Assembly (NCBI GenBank): GCA_018240015.1
Contig: JAFEGJ010000001.1
Coordinates: 364,250 to 428,249 of the forward strand
Direction: 5' to 3'
Origin: Verrucomicrobiota bacterium
GTDB lineage: Bacteria > Chlamydiota > Chlamydiia > Chlamydiales > Rhabdochlamydiaceae
Length of the DNA: 64,000 bases
Shown here piece by piece: positions 37,077-44,963 of the stretch. The notes beneath the pieces were generated by a model. It saw only the letters and a list, made by a program, of their open reading frames with translations. It was not told the DNA's origin and did not search any database. Position 1 is the first letter of the stretch. Each line of letters begins with the position of its first letter. The translations under genes and the position numbers were made by a program.

Positions 37077-37917
37077 TAGAAAAAAGGAGACGGTTGAGTT
37101 CTTGGACCCAGGTGAGGGATTGCTTGCCCAGTTGCTGCAAGATAAAGAACCAGGCCGCCCAAAGAAGGGCGATGCCGACGAGAGATTTGAGAGACATGCC
37201 GAGGAATGCAATTTGTACTTGAGGAGCAAGGCGATTAGCGATGCCCAGGAACATTTCGGCCATGAGAATGGCGACGATGGAGGGAGCGGCGAGTTGAATC
37301 GACAGGGCCGTAAATTGTGTCAGGAGTTTGATGGTGGCAGCCCAGACGGGTTGCTGAGCGGAAAAAAACAGTGGTGATATCCATCCGTCAGCGGGAACAA
37401 TCGCATAGGAACGGAGCACGCCATCCAGGAATAGAAAAGGTCCGCCGACTTGATAAAAGATGACGATGAGGATGTAATTGTAGAGGATGCCGATGGGAGA
37501 CGTTTGGGCTTGCATGAAGGGATCAGGAACTTGGAGGGCGGAGGAGCCTCGCAGGAAGTCGATGAGGGTACCGGAGGCTTGAGCGATGTAGAAGGGCATG
37601 GTGATGAAGATCGCTAGGACCATGCCGATGAAGACTTCTTTGATGGAGAGGAGCAAAAAGTTCATGTCGTAGGTAGCAGGGGGCATTTTAGAGAGATGGA
37701 GGAGTTGAGGAAGGAGGATGGCGGAGAAGGAAATAGCGAGACCCATTTTGACGGGAGTGGGAAGTTTAGAGCCGAGGAAGGGAGCGATGCCCACGACAGG
37801 TGCAATGCGCATGAGAGCGAGTAGGAAAAGAGAAAGAACGGAAAGCGGATCGATGCCGGGGAAGCTCAGCACGTAACTGACATAATCGCTGGTATCAACT
37901 TGGGCTAATAAGTCCAC
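37063..37917 (-). CDS. sctT: Type III secretion export apparatus protein SctT (CdsT/YscT)
   Basis: Multi-spanning inner-membrane export-gate component, 284 aa from the GTG chosen here; the frame is open into sctS but that extension is hydrophilic and unlike the family. Hydrophobic segments include LSLFLLALMRIAPVVGIAPF, VKMGLAISFSAILLPQLL and the conserved ALSIQLAAPSIVAILMAEMF. The GTG overlaps the sctS stop by 13 bases. Last gene of the sctJ-unnamed-L-R-S-T operon, the order seen in C. trachomatis CT559-CT564. A long palindrome follows the stop. Confidence 0.93.
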   Translation of the reverse strand: MDLLAQVDTSDYVSYVLSFPGIDPLSVLSLFLLALMRIAPVVGIAPFLGSKLPTPVKMGLAISFSAILLPQLLHLSKMPPATYDMNFLLLSIKEVFIGMVLAIFITMPFYIAQASGTLIDFLRGSSALQVPDPFMQAQTSPIGILYNYILIVIFYQVGGPFLFLDGVLRSYAIVPADGWISPLFFSAQQPVWAATIKLLTQFTALSIQLAAPSIVAILMAEMFLGIANRLAPQVQIAFLGMSLKSLVGIALLWAAWFFILQQLGKQSLTWVQELNRLLFSIPIT

Positions 37918-38174
37918 TTGGGGAAATTTTGTATGATGGTGTTTGCAAATTGCAAAATCTGAGCGCCAAGCCATCCCCCCATGAAGATGAGGGTGAAGAT
38001 CACGGCGATCAGTTTGACGGTGAAAGAGAGCGTTTGCTCTTGGATTTGGGTAGCGGCCTGGAAAATAGCGACTAAAAGACCGACGATCATGCTGATGATG
38101 ATAGGAGGGCCCGAAAGAATGAGAATCATCAAGAGGGCTTGGTAAGAAAGTTGGTATATCTCTGTCGAAAACAT
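37905..38174 (-). CDS. sctS: Type III secretion export apparatus protein SctS (CdsS/YscS)
   Basis: Small inner-membrane export-gate subunit, 89 aa, the normal family length. It has two transmembrane helices (LLMILILSGPPIIISMIVGL and KLIAVIFTLIFMGGWLGAQI) joined by the conserved polar loop FQAATQIQEQTLSF, the typical SctS/FliQ signature. It starts two bases after the sctR stop and overlaps the sctT start. Confidence 0.95.
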   Translation of the reverse strand: MFSTEIYQLSYQALLMILILSGPPIIISMIVGLLVAIFQAATQIQEQTLSFTVKLIAVIFTLIFMGGWLGAQILQFANTIIQNFPKWTY

Positions 38175-38176
38175 GC

Positions 38177-38941
38177 TTACCTAAAGGTTAATACGAGGCC
38201 TTGAATAATAAGAGTCCATCCATCGACCATCACGAGCAGAAGGAGTTTGAGGGGAAGGGCAATGGTCAGCGGCGAGAGCATCATCATGCCCATCGCGAGC
38301 AAAATGTTCGAAGTTACGAGATCGATCACGAAAAAGGGGAGGTAAATGAGCACGCCGATCTCGAACGCTGCTTTGAGCTGTGAGGTGATAAAAGAGGGAA
38401 TCAAAACGATGAAATCAGTCTGCTTTAAGGTCGCTTGGAATTCTGTGGGGAACGATTTGTAGGCGAGATTATAAAAGCTGGTCATATGCTGCCCGACGCT
38501 GTTGCGCTCGAGGAAGTTGCGCATGGGTTCTTTTCCCGCGTCGATGACTTTCATGATGTACTGTGCGCCGGAGCCTGAAAAAAGATCTTGGGGCATTTGG
38601 CTGTTAATAGCTGTCGACGCGGAATTATACATCGCCAGTGCGGTCGGAAACATCACGTAGATCGTCATGAGAAGGGCGATGCCGTTGAGTACTTGGTTGG
38701 GGGGCGATTGTTGAACGCCGAGGGCGTTACGAAGGAGAGAAAGCACAACGACGATTTTGACATAAGAGGTCAGCAGCATCACCGCGAAGGGGAGGAGAGA
38801 AAGGCCCGCTAATACAGCTAGCTCGGAGACGAGGGATGGGGTAGCGGCTTCTCCTTGTGTGGGAAGGAGTGCTTCCCCTTGAGCGAATATTCCGGCAAAG
38901 GGCAGAAGCAAAAATAGAATAAACAGGATTTTTTTCATCAA
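38177..38941 (-). CDS. sctR: Type III secretion export apparatus protein SctR (CdsR/YscR)
   Basis: Core export-gate subunit homologous to FliP; 254 aa. It has a cleavable-looking N-terminus (MMKKILFILFLLLPFAGIFA), then conserved SctR segments: VVLSLLRNALGVQQSPPNQV (about residue 68), the large periplasmic domain, and VLIPSFITSQLKAAFEIGVL with VIDLVTSNILLAMGMMMLSP near the C-terminus. The start overlaps the sctL stop by four bases, giving translational coupling. Confidence 0.96.
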   Translation of the reverse strand: MMKKILFILFLLLPFAGIFAQGEALLPTQGEAATPSLVSELAVLAGLSLLPFAVMLLTSYVKIVVVLSLLRNALGVQQSPPNQVLNGIALLMTIYVMFPTALAMYNSASTAINSQMPQDLFSGSGAQYIMKVIDAGKEPMRNFLERNSVGQHMTSFYNLAYKSFPTEFQATLKQTDFIVLIPSFITSQLKAAFEIGVLIYLPFFVIDLVTSNILLAMGMMMLSPLTIALPLKLLLLVMVDGWTLIIQGLVLTFR

Positions 38942-39567
38942 TGTTTCACATACCGTTCAAAGGCTGTTTCTAGTGCGCGCCATTGGTTTTCGATCGCAGC
39001 ATTGATAATGCCTGTTTCGGTTTCAATGATGCAACCCCCCGGAGCAATGTCGTCGCGATCGGCAATGATCAGGGTCTCGACGTGCTCGAGTTTTTCCTTG
39101 AGCTGGGGTTTATGGGATTCCAACATGTCGCGATCGGCTTTGTTTACGAAGATAGTGATGCGTTTGTTTTGCATCACGGGAGAGAGAGCTTGCATGACGA
39201 TATCGACGATCGTTTCTGGGTGGGTCTCCAATTCTTTGGCGACGATTTTTTTAGCGGCTTTGAGTGCGAGAGGCAAAATGAGTTTGTTCATCTCATGGCG
39301 CAGCCGCTTTTTTTCTTGATCGAGAGCTAAGATGTGATCATTGAGTTGACTTAAGCCCTCTTCAAAGCCTTCTTTTTTTGCCTGCTCTTTCAATTGACTC
39401 GCTTCTTCTGCGGCATCTTGCCGGTATTTTGCGACATCTTCTTTGGCTTTTTCGAGAATTTGCGAAGCTTCGACAAGAGTGCTGAAATCTTCGAGGGGAA
39501 TCACCTTTTTCTTGCGCGAAGAAGTATGAACGCTGCCTTGAAAGAGGAGAGAAAAAAGTTTACTCAT
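38938..39567 (-). CDS. sctL: Type III secretion stator protein SctL (CdsL/YscL)
   Basis: Cytosolic stator that binds the SctN ATPase; 209 aa. It has an N-terminal linker, a central alanine/glutamate-rich coiled coil (VEASQILEKAKEDVAKYRQD and on, about residues 32-95), and a C-terminal FliH/V-ATPase-E-like domain ending IAPGGCIIETETGIINAA then LETAFERYV. That ending is highly characteristic of SctL/FliH. Overlaps both neighbours by four bases. Confidence 0.92.
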   Translation of the reverse strand: MSKLFSLLFQGSVHTSSRKKKVIPLEDFSTLVEASQILEKAKEDVAKYRQDAAEEASQLKEQAKKEGFEEGLSQLNDHILALDQEKKRLRHEMNKLILPLALKAAKKIVAKELETHPETIVDIVMQALSPVMQNKRITIFVNKADRDMLESHKPQLKEKLEHVETLIIADRDDIAPGGCIIETETGIINAAIENQWRALETAFERYVKH

Positions 39568-40433
39568 GCAGCTCTCCTAAGAAATGAAAAGAGTTCTAGA
39601 ACTTGGGTGGTCAGTAGCGAGACTATGGCCGGGTTTTCGAGTGGGGCGCAGAGTTTTTGAAAAATTTGTGCGCGAGGGGCGTCGAGACGGTGTGATAAGT
39701 ACCACAAGAAAGACGGGTGCTGGCCGTAAGCGACTTTTGCGAGGCGGTTGATGCCGCGTTGTACGATGAGCGACCTGAGGGTTTCGGAGTCGCCTTTCCA
39801 ATTCATGATTCCCATGCGAGAAAAGACAACGGGTTCTTGGCTCTGGAGAAGCATTTTTACGTAATTTTGTTCTTCGGGTGCTAATACGTCGTAAATTTTT
39901 TTCAGCCGAGCCGCTTCGATGATTTGCCGCATTTCCGTGGCCAAGTCGTGCATGCCGAGGTATTCGATCACTCTGGAGAGTTCGTCAAAGGAAATATCCA
40001 GTAGCGGCAACAGCGATGAAGGAGGAAGGCATGAAATGGGCAAAGGCTCCTCTTCTTTTCCGACGATGCGCTCCCAAAGCGTCTTGCTTAAGAACTGCTT
40101 GCTTAAGTCAGACACGGGTGGAAATGATCCCTTCACTTGAAGCGCTTTTTGCACTTCGGTTGCTTGCGCGGGCGCAAGAGAAGCTAAGAAAAGACGCATA
40201 TCGCTCGGAGAAAAGTTCCGCAAAGCAGCCGTGAGCCACGAGTCGTGGATCCTTTGCAGACGATCTTGCATCGTTTCTGAAAACTCCAGCGGATCATTTT
40301 GGGTCTCAGGTAGTGCTTGCAAAGCGGTTTGGTCCATTTCTGAAAGATGGCCCAGGAGCGCCTCTTTTTTTTCTGGAGAGGCTTTGTCAAGAAGTGCGCG
40401 GCAAGCAAGCAATGCAGCATTATTAGACTTCAT
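39564..40433 (-). CDS. Type III secretion operon protein between sctJ and sctL (CT560-like, possible SctK)
   Basis: Protein of 289 aa, soluble and mainly helical, rich in Leu/Gln/Glu. I do not recognise a motif. It occupies the position of C. trachomatis CT560, between cdsJ and cdsL; in Ysc-type operons the gene between J and L is the sorting-platform protein SctK, so that is the positional guess. It overlaps the sctJ end by eleven bases and the sctL start by four, so it is locked into the operon. Segments such as DMRLFLASLAPAQATEVQKA are reminiscent of FliG/MotA-like helical repeats, but this is weak. Confidence 0.75.
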   Translation of the reverse strand: MKSNNAALLACRALLDKASPEKKEALLGHLSEMDQTALQALPETQNDPLEFSETMQDRLQRIHDSWLTAALRNFSPSDMRLFLASLAPAQATEVQKALQVKGSFPPVSDLSKQFLSKTLWERIVGKEEEPLPISCLPPSSLLPLLDISFDELSRVIEYLGMHDLATEMRQIIEAARLKKIYDVLAPEEQNYVKMLLQSQEPVVFSRMGIMNWKGDSETLRSLIVQRGINRLAKVAYGQHPSFLWYLSHRLDAPRAQIFQKLCAPLENPAIVSLLTTQVLELFSFLRRAA

Positions 40434-41331
40434 TCTTTTCTTCAGGCGGAGCTTCGGTTGATTTTACAGGAATCGGATGCAGGAGTTGTTTAAATCCGCC
40501 ACCTTCCTTCAGCACAGGGTAGAACTTCCATAAAATCCATCCCAACAGAACCAGCAGAACAATGTTGGTGAAGATGAGCGTGAAGAATAGGACTCTAAAT
40601 TTTGCAACGGAGTCTTTGCTAATCACAATCGACCAAATGCTGACGTGTTCTTTGGGGGGAGGCACAGCTTCTTCCAGAGTTTCATTGATGGTCACATCGG
40701 TAAAGCGCGAGCGGTCCGAAATGACGGTGACATCGTTGATGTCGAGGCCGTTGACGCTTCCTGCGACGAGCCGCTTAATTTTCGAAACGAGGTGGCTATT
40801 GGGATCGTCGACGACACCTTGGTGTTTGACGTAGACAGCGGCGGTGATTTTTTGTTGAGGCGTTTGGCCGGGAGGCCCCGCTGTCGCAGTAGCAGAGGGG
40901 AAAGCGAGCTGTACGTTGGCATCGATAACGCCGTCAATTTTACGAATCGTATTGGCAATTTGCTGTTCGAGACCGGCCTGATACCGGATCGTCTCTTCCC
41001 TATCCGTTGTCATGAACCCTTGCTTGGCAAATAGGTCGAGAAGGTTAGTTCCTTGTTTGCGCGGCAGGCCGTTTTGATTGAGAATCGCCATCGCTTGTGT
41101 GGTCATTCCTTCTGATACGGCGATGCTCCACATTTGGGGGCCCGATTCTGTTCCTGCTGCGGGGCCTGCTTTCATTGGGACTTTCGAAGCTTTGATGCCG
41201 CGGCTCGATAAGAAAACGACGATTTCGTTCGCTTCCCTTTCTTCGACATTGTTGACGATGACGCTATTGGTTTCGCATGCGGCCAGAATAAGTAATAGAA
41301 ATCCCGCCACGTATCTGAGCATTCGATGCAT
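40423..41331 (-). CDS. sctJ: Type III secretion inner-ring lipoprotein SctJ (CdsJ/YscJ)
   Basis: Basal-body inner-membrane ring lipoprotein, 302 aa. The lipobox is FLLLILAAC (Cys 19). It has the two ring-building domains of the YscJ/PrgK family: VEEREANEIVVFLSSRGIKA (about residue 30-50) and the second around YQAGLEQQIANTIRKIDGVI then DANVQLAFPSA. A C-terminal transmembrane helix (VLFFTLIFTNIVLLVLLGWI) is followed by a short cytosolic tail. First gene of the secretion operon. The two glycosyltransferase genes lie only 30 bases upstream on the same strand. Confidence 0.95.
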   Translation of the reverse strand: MHRMLRYVAGFLLLILAACETNSVIVNNVEEREANEIVVFLSSRGIKASKVPMKAGPAAGTESGPQMWSIAVSEGMTTQAMAILNQNGLPRKQGTNLLDLFAKQGFMTTDREETIRYQAGLEQQIANTIRKIDGVIDANVQLAFPSATATAGPPGQTPQQKITAAVYVKHQGVVDDPNSHLVSKIKRLVAGSVNGLDINDVTVISDRSRFTDVTINETLEEAVPPPKEHVSIWSIVISKDSVAKFRVLFFTLIFTNIVLLVLLGWILWKFYPVLKEGGGFKQLLHPIPVKSTEAPPEEKNEV

Positions 41332-41361
41332 AGAACTGTCCTAGTTTTAGAACTAGATTTA

Positions 41362-42321
41362 TCACAACAGAGTATTTTGTGGTTTATTAATTTTATGTAA
41401 AAGCATCGGGGATGCAGGCCCCAATCGATTACAATAAAAATCTATAATGCCTGTTGTAGCGGCCAAGTACTGTACAGATTTAAGAATGTTTTCCGGAGAT
41501 TTGCGGTGGAATTTTTTCAAAAGGCGGAGTTTGAATACCTGCATTATTTCGGGGAATACTTTACGCCAAAAGATTTTTTTGTATTCCAAAGGAGATAAAT
41601 TTCTTTGCATCCAAAAAAGACGATTGCGCCACCAATAGTAGGCGATATGCGGCTTGCCGCCCGTCATCGAAGCTGCGACTTTATGAAGCAGGGTTGCTTC
41701 GTAGCACACATCGATTTGAAATCCTGCGCGTTTGGCGCGGGCGCACAGATCGGCTTCTTCCCAGTAGAGAAAAAAAAGCGGTTCGAAAAGGCCAACGGTA
41801 TCAAACACAGACCTGCGGATTAGAGTTGCGCACCCGCAGACATAATCGAGCTGCCCCTCAAATCTAAAACCAGCCGGAGCTCCAAGGCCTATGAGATCAA
41901 AGGCGGCTTTTTCAGGATTCCAGACGCCTCCTAAATGATCGAGTTTGTCTGGTTCATAATAGCGAAGAGGCCTTGCACCAAAAATGCTGATGTGGGGTTT
42001 TTCAGCAGCGGCTTTTAGTAAAGCCGTGAGAAAATTAGGATCCACGATCGTATCATTGTTCAGAAGAAGGATGTTTTCAAAACCTTGCTTTAAAGCGTGC
42101 TTAAGGCCGACATTATTTCCGCCGGCAAATCCCAAATTTTGCCCCGTTTCTAGCAAAATAACTTGGGGAAAAGCTTCTCGAATCGCAGCAGCCGAATCGT
42201 CCTTCGATCCATTATCGACGACGATGCAGGAATAGTTTTGCTCGGTCATTTCCTGCAACGAAGCAAGGCAGGCGAGCGTATCTTCTTTACCGTTGTAGTT
42301 GAGGATGATGAACGCCGTCAT
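41362..42321 (-). CDS. Family 2 glycosyltransferase (rhamnosyltransferase-like)
   Basis: Inverting GT-A glycosyltransferase, 319 aa from the ATG that overlaps the upstream gene stop (ATGA). Features are FIILNYNGKEDTLACLASL at the N-terminus, VVDNGSKDDS (about residue 35), NLGFAGGNNVG (about 62), the DxD-type NNDTIVDPNFL, VCGCATLIRRSVFDTVGLFE (about 160) and WEEADLCARAKRAGF. This is the layout of WbbL-like O-antigen/LPS core transferases. Membrane-associated at the cytosolic face. Together with the GT9 gene it probably builds a lipooligosaccharide-type glycan. Confidence 0.9.
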   Translation of the reverse strand: MTAFIILNYNGKEDTLACLASLQEMTEQNYSCIVVDNGSKDDSAAAIREAFPQVILLETGQNLGFAGGNNVGLKHALKQGFENILLLNNDTIVDPNFLTALLKAAAEKPHISIFGARPLRYYEPDKLDHLGGVWNPEKAAFDLIGLGAPAGFRFEGQLDYVCGCATLIRRSVFDTVGLFEPLFFLYWEEADLCARAKRAGFQIDVCYEATLLHKVAASMTGGKPHIAYYWWRNRLFWMQRNLSPLEYKKIFWRKVFPEIMQVFKLRLLKKFHRKSPENILKSVQYLAATTGIIDFYCNRLGPASPMLLHKINKPQNTLL

Positions 42322-43346
42322 CGTCTTGCTCTCGCATAAAAAAGTTCCAGCGCGGCTTTCGTCACTTCTTCGACGGAGATTTGGCGCAAACAAAAGGGCT
42401 CACGACATTTTTTGCGCAGGCAGGGCGAGCAGGTGGTGCTTTTTTGAATGATTTTGCTGCTGGGATAGAGATACGGTCCGCAAAGTCTTGAGTCGGTCGG
42501 CGTGAAAAGGGCGACGACGGGGACTTGCATCGCGCAGGCGATATGCATGGGCCCTGTGTCATTGGTGATGACGAGAGACATTTTTTGCATCAGCGCGGCC
42601 AGCTGCAGGATGGTGAGATTGCCCGCAAAAGCTTTGGCGCCGCTTATTTGTTTTGCGATGCTACCCACGAGCTGCTTCTCTTCGGCATTTCCAGTGACGC
42701 AGATTTGACAACCGAGGTGGTCTTGCAGAGCTTTTGCGACCGCTACAAAGTGCGAAGGAGGCCATTGTTTGAATCGATCTTTTGCTCCGGGATGGATACA
42801 GACGAGAGGTCTTAGCGTGGATAAAGGTGTGGCGGCAACATCTTGGGAAGAAGGAAAAAGTTCCATCATCGCGCTGCCAGGTGCCCCAGCGATTTCGATG
42901 CGGCGCTCGATTTCATGGATGGACCGCGCCGGTTTGATTTCGGTGAGAAGAGAGTCGAGACCTTTGCTCAGGCCTTCCGTGCCGACGATGCGACTGGCTC
43001 CAAGAAGTGCACAAAAAGGGAGCACAGATCTTTGGGACGTGTGGAAAATCAAAACCGTGGCGATTTCTTTTTTTCTTAAAATGCGCCAAAGGCGAAACAG
43101 TTTTTTGTAGATGAAGATTTCATCGATGTGGGGATTGTGTTTGAGGACGGAGGCACCGAGGGGAGATGTCAAAACACCGATGTAAGCCCCCGGATTTTTT
43201 TGGCGCAGATTGCGGATGGCAGGAGTTCCCCAAAGGGTATCGCCCAGACCCGTCGTTGAGACGATTAAAAAGCGGCCTTTCTCGGACGCATGGCGCTGCC
43301 TTCCCCTAAATAAATAGACAAAAAATTGTAATAGTAAATTTTTCAT
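42318..43346 (-). CDS. Family 9 glycosyltransferase (ADP-heptose:LPS heptosyltransferase-like)
   Basis: GT-B fold transferase, 342 aa. It has FLIVSTTGLGDTLWGTPAIR (about residue 27-46, acceptor-side Asp), CIHPGAKDRFKQWPPSHF (about 190; nucleotide-sugar site) and LVITNDTGPMHIACAMQVPV (about 265; the GT9 hallmark D-T-G-P-x-H), then VALFTPTDSRLCGP. A Cys cluster near the C-terminus (CSPCLRKKCREPFC) is a feature of some WaaF/RfaF homologues. Overlaps the GT2 gene by four bases; the pair forms an operon. Confidence 0.9.
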   Translation of the reverse strand: MKNLLLQFFVYLFRGRQRHASEKGRFLIVSTTGLGDTLWGTPAIRNLRQKNPGAYIGVLTSPLGASVLKHNPHIDEIFIYKKLFRLWRILRKKEIATVLIFHTSQRSVLPFCALLGASRIVGTEGLSKGLDSLLTEIKPARSIHEIERRIEIAGAPGSAMMELFPSSQDVAATPLSTLRPLVCIHPGAKDRFKQWPPSHFVAVAKALQDHLGCQICVTGNAEEKQLVGSIAKQISGAKAFAGNLTILQLAALMQKMSLVITNDTGPMHIACAMQVPVVALFTPTDSRLCGPYLYPSSKIIQKSTTCSPCLRKKCREPFCLRQISVEEVTKAALELFYARARR

Positions 43347-43465
43347 AGTAGAGAGAGAATTATAACTTAACGCCAGTTTAATGTAATGTCTTTGTCACAC
43401 GTAAATAAGCAACTCAAGTGCTTATGGAGTGGGATGCTAAATTTTTTACTATAATAAGTTGGGGG

Positions 43466-44704
43466 TTACCAGTCTATTTCAAAACGAATATTTCCTCTAT
43501 AGACCGGATATATTTCTCCCTGGTCGGCATCAAAGCCTAGACTAAGTAGTATCCCTCTTTTATGGATACCGGTAAGTTTGGCTCCGACATTGAGCAGGTT
43601 ACTAGAAGGGTATTTGTTTCCCTCAATTTCCTTATCGTCTTCGCAATCCAGCTGTATCTTGCCCTGCCGAATCGGCTGCATGCTGACCCACCCAATAGTG
43701 AGGCTGGGGATAAAAAAGCCTGTGTCGGTGAAATGAAATTCTTTCCACATCTCAACGGCCAACTTGGAGCGGAAAAAGTCGGTGTATCCATTCTTGATCT
43801 TTGCTTCCGCGTCGACAGTCTTCACTGGATTGATTCTTTTTGTTGTCTTTTCGTCGTAGTCGTCTTGTATAACGCCTAGATAGCTCAGGTCGGCATAGGG
43901 GCGCATGAAGAAAGTATGATCTCCAAAAAGAGGGACCTTAAAGTCCATTCCGCCCGATAAGCGAGCCAAGATGTCCCATCCATTATGTTCATTCGATGAT
44001 TTTTGATTTTTGATCATATCTCGATGAACGTCGTACATATTAAACACTCCAGCTATCAGGAGTTGAACGAACCCCTCATGGAAAAGATAGGTAGCCTGAG
44101 GGCCAAAGTAAAAGCTATTGATCGTTGTGCCTTTGGCATATCGGTCCCAATCGAGTGCGGAGTGCCAATATCCCACCCCGCCTCCTACGACCCATACATC
44201 TTTAAGGGTCATGCTGCCCGCTAAAGTAGCACCAAAAGTGGTTAGTGAATAGTCTTTGTCTTCTAGGGAAAAACTTGACTGAAAGCCATAGGGCTCTAAA
44301 ACGAGGTTGTATTGTTCCAGCGTATTGATCGAGTTGAAGTATTTTTCCTGGGAAAGAATACGGTGAAAGTTCGTCTGGTAAAAACTGTCTAATTGCGACG
44401 TATTGATCCAGTCGGCAAGCGGCAGAGGATCCATCGCCGATTTGAAGGCTTTTTGCAAGGCGGCGCAGAAGATTTTGTTAGCATTTTTTTCTTCGTTTTC
44501 TTCTGCAGCTTTTAGGTCCTTCTCCTTTTGTTCTTTCAGCTGACGAGCTATTTCTGCCTGTTCTTTATCGTATTCTTTTTGTCTTTCTGTTGCGACTCTT
44601 GTATCTGCGTCATTAATTTCATCTCCAAAAAACGGGCGGTAGGCATGCACAACAGGAACACTCAAAGTAAAAACACAGATAGAAAGTAGAAAAGGACTTC
44701 TCAT
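43466..44704 (-). CDS. Outer-membrane protein with autotransporter-type beta-barrel
   Basis: Protein of 412 aa. A signal peptide (about 1-21, ending VVHA) is followed by an Arg/Glu/Lys-rich coiled coil (about 35-75; RQKEYDKEQAEIARQLKEQK). A linker leads to a barrel of roughly 270 residues with alternating strands such as MTLKDVWVVGGGVGYWHSAL, VQLLIAGVFNMYDVH and FMRPYADLSYLGVIQDD. The final strand is GNIRFEIDW, an aromatic outer-membrane ending. It resembles the C-terminal barrel of chlamydial Pmp autotransporters but carries a coiled coil instead of Pmp repeats. Monocistronic; the 259-base gap upstream shows no convincing motif. Confidence 0.72.
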   Translation of the reverse strand: MRSPFLLSICVFTLSVPVVHAYRPFFGDEINDADTRVATERQKEYDKEQAEIARQLKEQKEKDLKAAEENEEKNANKIFCAALQKAFKSAMDPLPLADWINTSQLDSFYQTNFHRILSQEKYFNSINTLEQYNLVLEPYGFQSSFSLEDKDYSLTTFGATLAGSMTLKDVWVVGGGVGYWHSALDWDRYAKGTTINSFYFGPQATYLFHEGFVQLLIAGVFNMYDVHRDMIKNQKSSNEHNGWDILARLSGGMDFKVPLFGDHTFFMRPYADLSYLGVIQDDYDEKTTKRINPVKTVDAEAKIKNGYTDFFRSKLAVEMWKEFHFTDTGFFIPSLTIGWVSMQPIRQGKIQLDCEDDKEIEGNKYPSSNLLNVGAKLTGIHKRGILLSLGFDADQGEIYPVYRGNIRFEIDW

Positions 44705-44963
44705 AGGTAATTCTCCTTAAGCTTTTTGCTCATGTAAAACTCAATCCCCATAAATGGGTGGGAGTGAAATTAAAAAATATAGGCTCCAACTAAACTTTAA
44801 ATCAAGACCTTGCATGGATTGTGTAGCTTTCGGTAGGGCGTGGATAAAATAGTTTCGATAAAAATTTCTTATCTTGATATCTTGTCGGGTTCTGAAATTG
44901 GCTATAGGTGTTTTTTATGAAGAACTTTGAGGTTGGTCGGACTTAACCCGAGGCAAGTTACTT

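Noticed and set aside
36943-37377. Plus-strand ORF of 144 codons between the porin and T3SS genes
   Set aside because: It lies on a palindrome and antisense to sctT; there is no ribosome-binding site and the composition is hydrophilic noise.
44890-44963. Short ATG ORF upstream of the first coiled-coil gene (possible leader peptide)
   Set aside because: Only nine codons, no convincing ribosome-binding site, and no terminator or pause structure to support attenuation.
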